Origin: CAYWKU01 sp964459325
Lineage (GTDB): Bacteria > RBG-13-61-14 > CAYWKU01
Direction of reading: 5' to 3'
Assembly (NCBI GenBank): GCA_964459325.1
Contig: CAYWKU010000037.1
Coordinates: 1-33,596 of the forward strand
Length of the DNA: 33,596 nt
Of the stretch, positions 32,043-33,596 are shown piece by piece (the first letter of the stretch is position 1; the number at the start of each line of letters is the position of its first letter). Below the pieces are notes generated by a model that was given only the letters and a program-made list of their open reading frames with translations, had not been told where the DNA came from and made no database searches. Made by a program: the position numbers and the translations under genes.

Positions 32043-32194
32043 ATTCAAAAAGGGTGTGCGACATCTGTGGAGGTTGCTATGTGGTTTGGGGTGGGAGCGG
32101 CATCTTGCCCCGATGGGGGACCCTTGATCGAGGCAGGATGCCTCTCCCACTACCCCCGAGGGACCACTAATGGTGTCGCACACCCATTCAAAAA
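32043..32194. mobile_element. 134-bp MITE with terminal inverted repeats and 9-bp target duplication
   Basis: The element spans 32052-32185 with perfect 11-bp terminal inverted repeats GGGTGTGCGAC and GTCGCACACCC. It is flanked directly on both sides by ATTCAAAAA (32043-32051 and 32186-32194), a 9-bp target-site duplication. Inside is a second inverted repeat of 23 bases with 20 matches (GTGGGAGCGGCATCTTG at 32091 and its complement ending near 32150). No transposase is encoded, so it must have been moved in trans. It lies in the divergent gap between ispF and the acetyltransferase gene. Confidence 0.85.
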
Positions 32195-32231
32195 CTTTGC
32201 TTTTGCCGAGTTGTCTAGTAAAATTTCCCCG

Positions 32232-32708
32232 ATGGGTTACGAGTCGATTAATTTCAGGGAAGGCACACCCCGGGACGCGCCTTCTTTCGCGAAGCTGGAC
32301 GCGCTTTGCTTTCCGGAAACGATAGCTTTTACAAAAGTCGCCTTCCTGTATCATCTTCAGGACAACAAGTCCGCCAACATTGTCGCCGAATGTGGCGGCA
32401 ACCTGGCCGGATTTGCCGTGGGTAAGGTCTATCGCGACGGCGAAGGAAGCATCGTAACCATCGACGTTCACCCCGACTTCAGGAAAAAGGGGCTGGGAAA
32501 ATCGCTCCTGGCGAAACTCGAAGATAAGATGCGACAAAAGGGGGCGATTTTTTACGTGCTACAAGTGGCGGTAAACAACAAAGCCGCCATTAACCTTTAC
32601 GAAAAGGACGGTTATCATATTCATTCGTTGCTCGAGGATTACTATCCCGACTTTTCGGCGCGAAACTCGAAAGACGCTTACCTCATGATAAAACCCGCGA
32701 AGGAATAA
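32232..32708 (+). CDS. RimI-like GNAT N-acetyltransferase
   Basis: A 158-residue GNAT acetyltransferase from the ATG at 32232 (MGYESINFREG). An open frame continues upstream, but that part is the inserted mobile element and is rejected. Acetyl-CoA binding motif A is IDVHPDFRKKGLGKSLL, with RKKGLG fitting the R/QxxGxG/A consensus, and motif B is AVNNKAAINLYEKDGYHIHSLLEDYY, typical of RimI-type enzymes. RimI acetylates ribosomal protein S18 at its N-terminus; other GNATs act on small molecules, and the target here is uncertain. No ribosome-binding site is evident. A likely lipid-linked or membrane protein remnant follows 8 bp later. Confidence 0.88.
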   Translation: MGYESINFREGTPRDAPSFAKLDALCFPETIAFTKVAFLYHLQDNKSANIVAECGGNLAGFAVGKVYRDGEGSIVTIDVHPDFRKKGLGKSLLAKLEDKMRQKGAIFYVLQVAVNNKAAINLYEKDGYHIHSLLEDYYPDFSARNSKDAYLMIKPAKE

Positions 32709-32716
32709 AGGCGGCC

Positions 32717-33285
32717 ATGCAGGCTAAGGAAACGGTTCACCGAAAAAGGAAGCTTATAGGCATCGCCATAGCGTTGCTCGTTGTCGCTATAGCTCACCAC
32801 GGCAGCCTCTCCGCCGATTTTCATTTCGACGATTTCCACCACATCGTGGAAAATCAAGCGGTGCGCAACCCCGCCAATCTTCTTCATTTCTGGGCCGACC
32901 CATACCTTTTTTCCGACAACCCCGACCATATAAACTGGGAGCGGTTTTGAAAAGCGCAGGAAAACTCGACCAGGCAGTCGAAATATTCGAAAAAATCGTT
33001 GAAGACTATCCGGATTACCCCCAGGGATGGCACAACCTGGGCGCAACGTACTACTCAATGAAAAAGTATGAAAAGGCCGAAGAGGCGTTCAGTAATTATC
33101 TTAAACTGGAACCCCGGGATGCCGGTGGATACTTGTACCTCGGCCACACATTGTTTTCACAAGGAAAACTGAAAAAAGCCCGCCTCCAAATCAAAAAGGC
33201 GCTCGATTTAAACCCGAATCTCGAAGAAGCAAGGAAAAACCTGACGCTTCTGGAAAAAATGATTAAAGCCGGCGAAAATCGGTAA
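32717..33285 (+). pseudogene. Internally deleted, frameshifted TPR membrane protein (TMTC-like)
   Basis: The first part (32717-32931 or so) encodes an N-terminal membrane helix (about residues 12-28) then FHFDDFHHIVENQAVRNPAN and HFWADPYLFSDNPDH, the standard opening of large bacterial TMTC-like glycosyltransferase/TPR proteins. These usually continue YRPL and hundreds of membrane residues. Instead it stops after INWERF. Reading another frame back from the downstream part gives YKLGAVLKSAGKLDQAVEIF, a clean TPR, followed by more repeats to 33285. The join lies near 32928. A large central segment has been lost and the two ends are out of frame. The ribosome-binding site looks weak (AAAGGCGG). 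Confidence 0.72.
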
Positions 33286-33576
33286 GCCGCATATATTGGA
33301 AATTTCTGAAATATGTGAAATATGGGAAATATGGGGACATAATACGGATTTTTCGTAATTGAGAGCCAATTATAGTGTAAATCCGCACGCCATATCGCCA
33401 TCCCGCCGAAATGCCGGATTCCCGTTTATTTTCGAGATGTTACGCAAAAGAGGTTGACTTTTTTTCAAATAGTAGGGGGTAGAAATTTCATTTCTGCACT
33501 TTTCACTGCCCTCACGCGTAGCATCGAGTCAACTCAACTTGCTCGTTCGTTCGCGCAGTAGCATGGTGGGAAATAA
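33286..33576. other. AT-rich intergenic tail with short tandem and palindromic motifs
   Basis: No gene is seen after the pseudogene. Three near-identical 9-mers (TGAAATATG, TGAAATATG, GGAAATATG) run in tandem at 33307-33333, followed by GGGGACATAATACGGATT, a sequence type I associate with ends of IS200/REP-linked repeats, though this is memory and not a match I can verify. The near-palindrome TACGGATTTTTCGTA follows directly. The rest, to 33576, has no recognisable structure. Confidence 0.4.
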
Positions 33577-33596
33577 GACAAGGGGCTTAAGCCCCT
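33577..33596. repeat. Second copy of the GACAAGGGGCTTAAGCCCC palindrome, cut by the window end
   Basis: The last 20 bases of the window repeat the first 20 of the palindrome at 20923. With the second half presumably following outside, this indicates a dispersed element in the genome. It lies about 12.6 kb from the other copy and in unrelated surroundings. Confidence 0.75.

Noticed and set aside
32067..32231. An N-terminal extension of the acetyltransferase
   Set aside because: It is translated from the inserted mobile element, and the GNAT fold begins after the ATG at 32232.
33307..33333. Three tandem 9-mers as a possible CRISPR-like array
   Set aside because: Units are only 9 bp with no spacers and no cas genes; simple tandem duplication.

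Overview
The window is a gene-dense bacterial chromosome segment of moderately high GC, with tightly packed, mostly minus-strand operons. The gene set suggests a Gram-negative, deltaproteobacterium-like lineage (Desulfobacterota/Myxococcota or an uncultured relative). It includes a DUF4388 signalling protein, MJ0042 zinc-ribbon protein, PilZ, FHA-cyclase and PP2C proteins, a YkuD lipoprotein, and an aldehyde:ferredoxin oxidoreductase with its own ferredoxin. Lineage is inferred from domain content; there is no rRNA or tRNA in the window.

Region 1 (1-7270, minus) is a compact chemosensory-like operon: DUF4388-receiver-GAF-like protein, CheY-like receiver, CheA, ExeA-type AAA ATPase, two CheW proteins (one with a ~215-residue disordered tail) and a truncated zinc-ribbon protein. 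Several junctions overlap by 4 bp or abut. No MCP, CheR or CheB is visible. Region 2 (7325-10038, minus) is ribBA-ribH-nusB plus a stand-alone M17 N-domain-like gene, divergent from tyrS (10347-11570, plus). Region 3 (11580-14582) is an Hsp70 paralogue with a DnaJ-TPR partner. Region 4 (14614-18584) is arginine biosynthesis, argB-argD-PHP-argF, with a repeat element between argB and argD. Region 5 (18657-21950) has a PP2C phosphatase, a block of tandem structured repeats, a NYN-domain protein, CutA, and a FabK/nitronate monooxygenase-like flavoprotein.

Region 6 (21951-24003) has a long inverted-repeat element, an exported fibronectin-III protein and a DUF433/DUF5615 toxin-antitoxin-type pair. 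Region 7 (24023-26135) is ferredoxin plus aldehyde:ferredoxin oxidoreductase. Region 8 (26325-31985) holds an alpha/beta hydrolase with a lysine-rich tail, an FHA-cyclase-like protein, an isoprenylcysteine-methyltransferase-like membrane protein, an L,D-transpeptidase lipoprotein, a PaaI-like thioesterase, a PilZ-SRPBCC fusion and ispF. Region 9 (31986-33596) has a small mobile element with a clear 9-bp target duplication, a RimI-like acetyltransferase, an internally deleted TPR membrane protein (pseudogene) and more repeat DNA.

The most striking feature not explained by genes is the intergenic DNA. At least six different short inverted-repeat or palindromic elements occupy the gaps, and no transposase lies in the window. 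One pair (19442-19867) shows compensatory base changes in a long-range stem. One palindrome occurs twice (20923-20946 and the window end). One element (32052-32185) is a textbook non-autonomous insertion.
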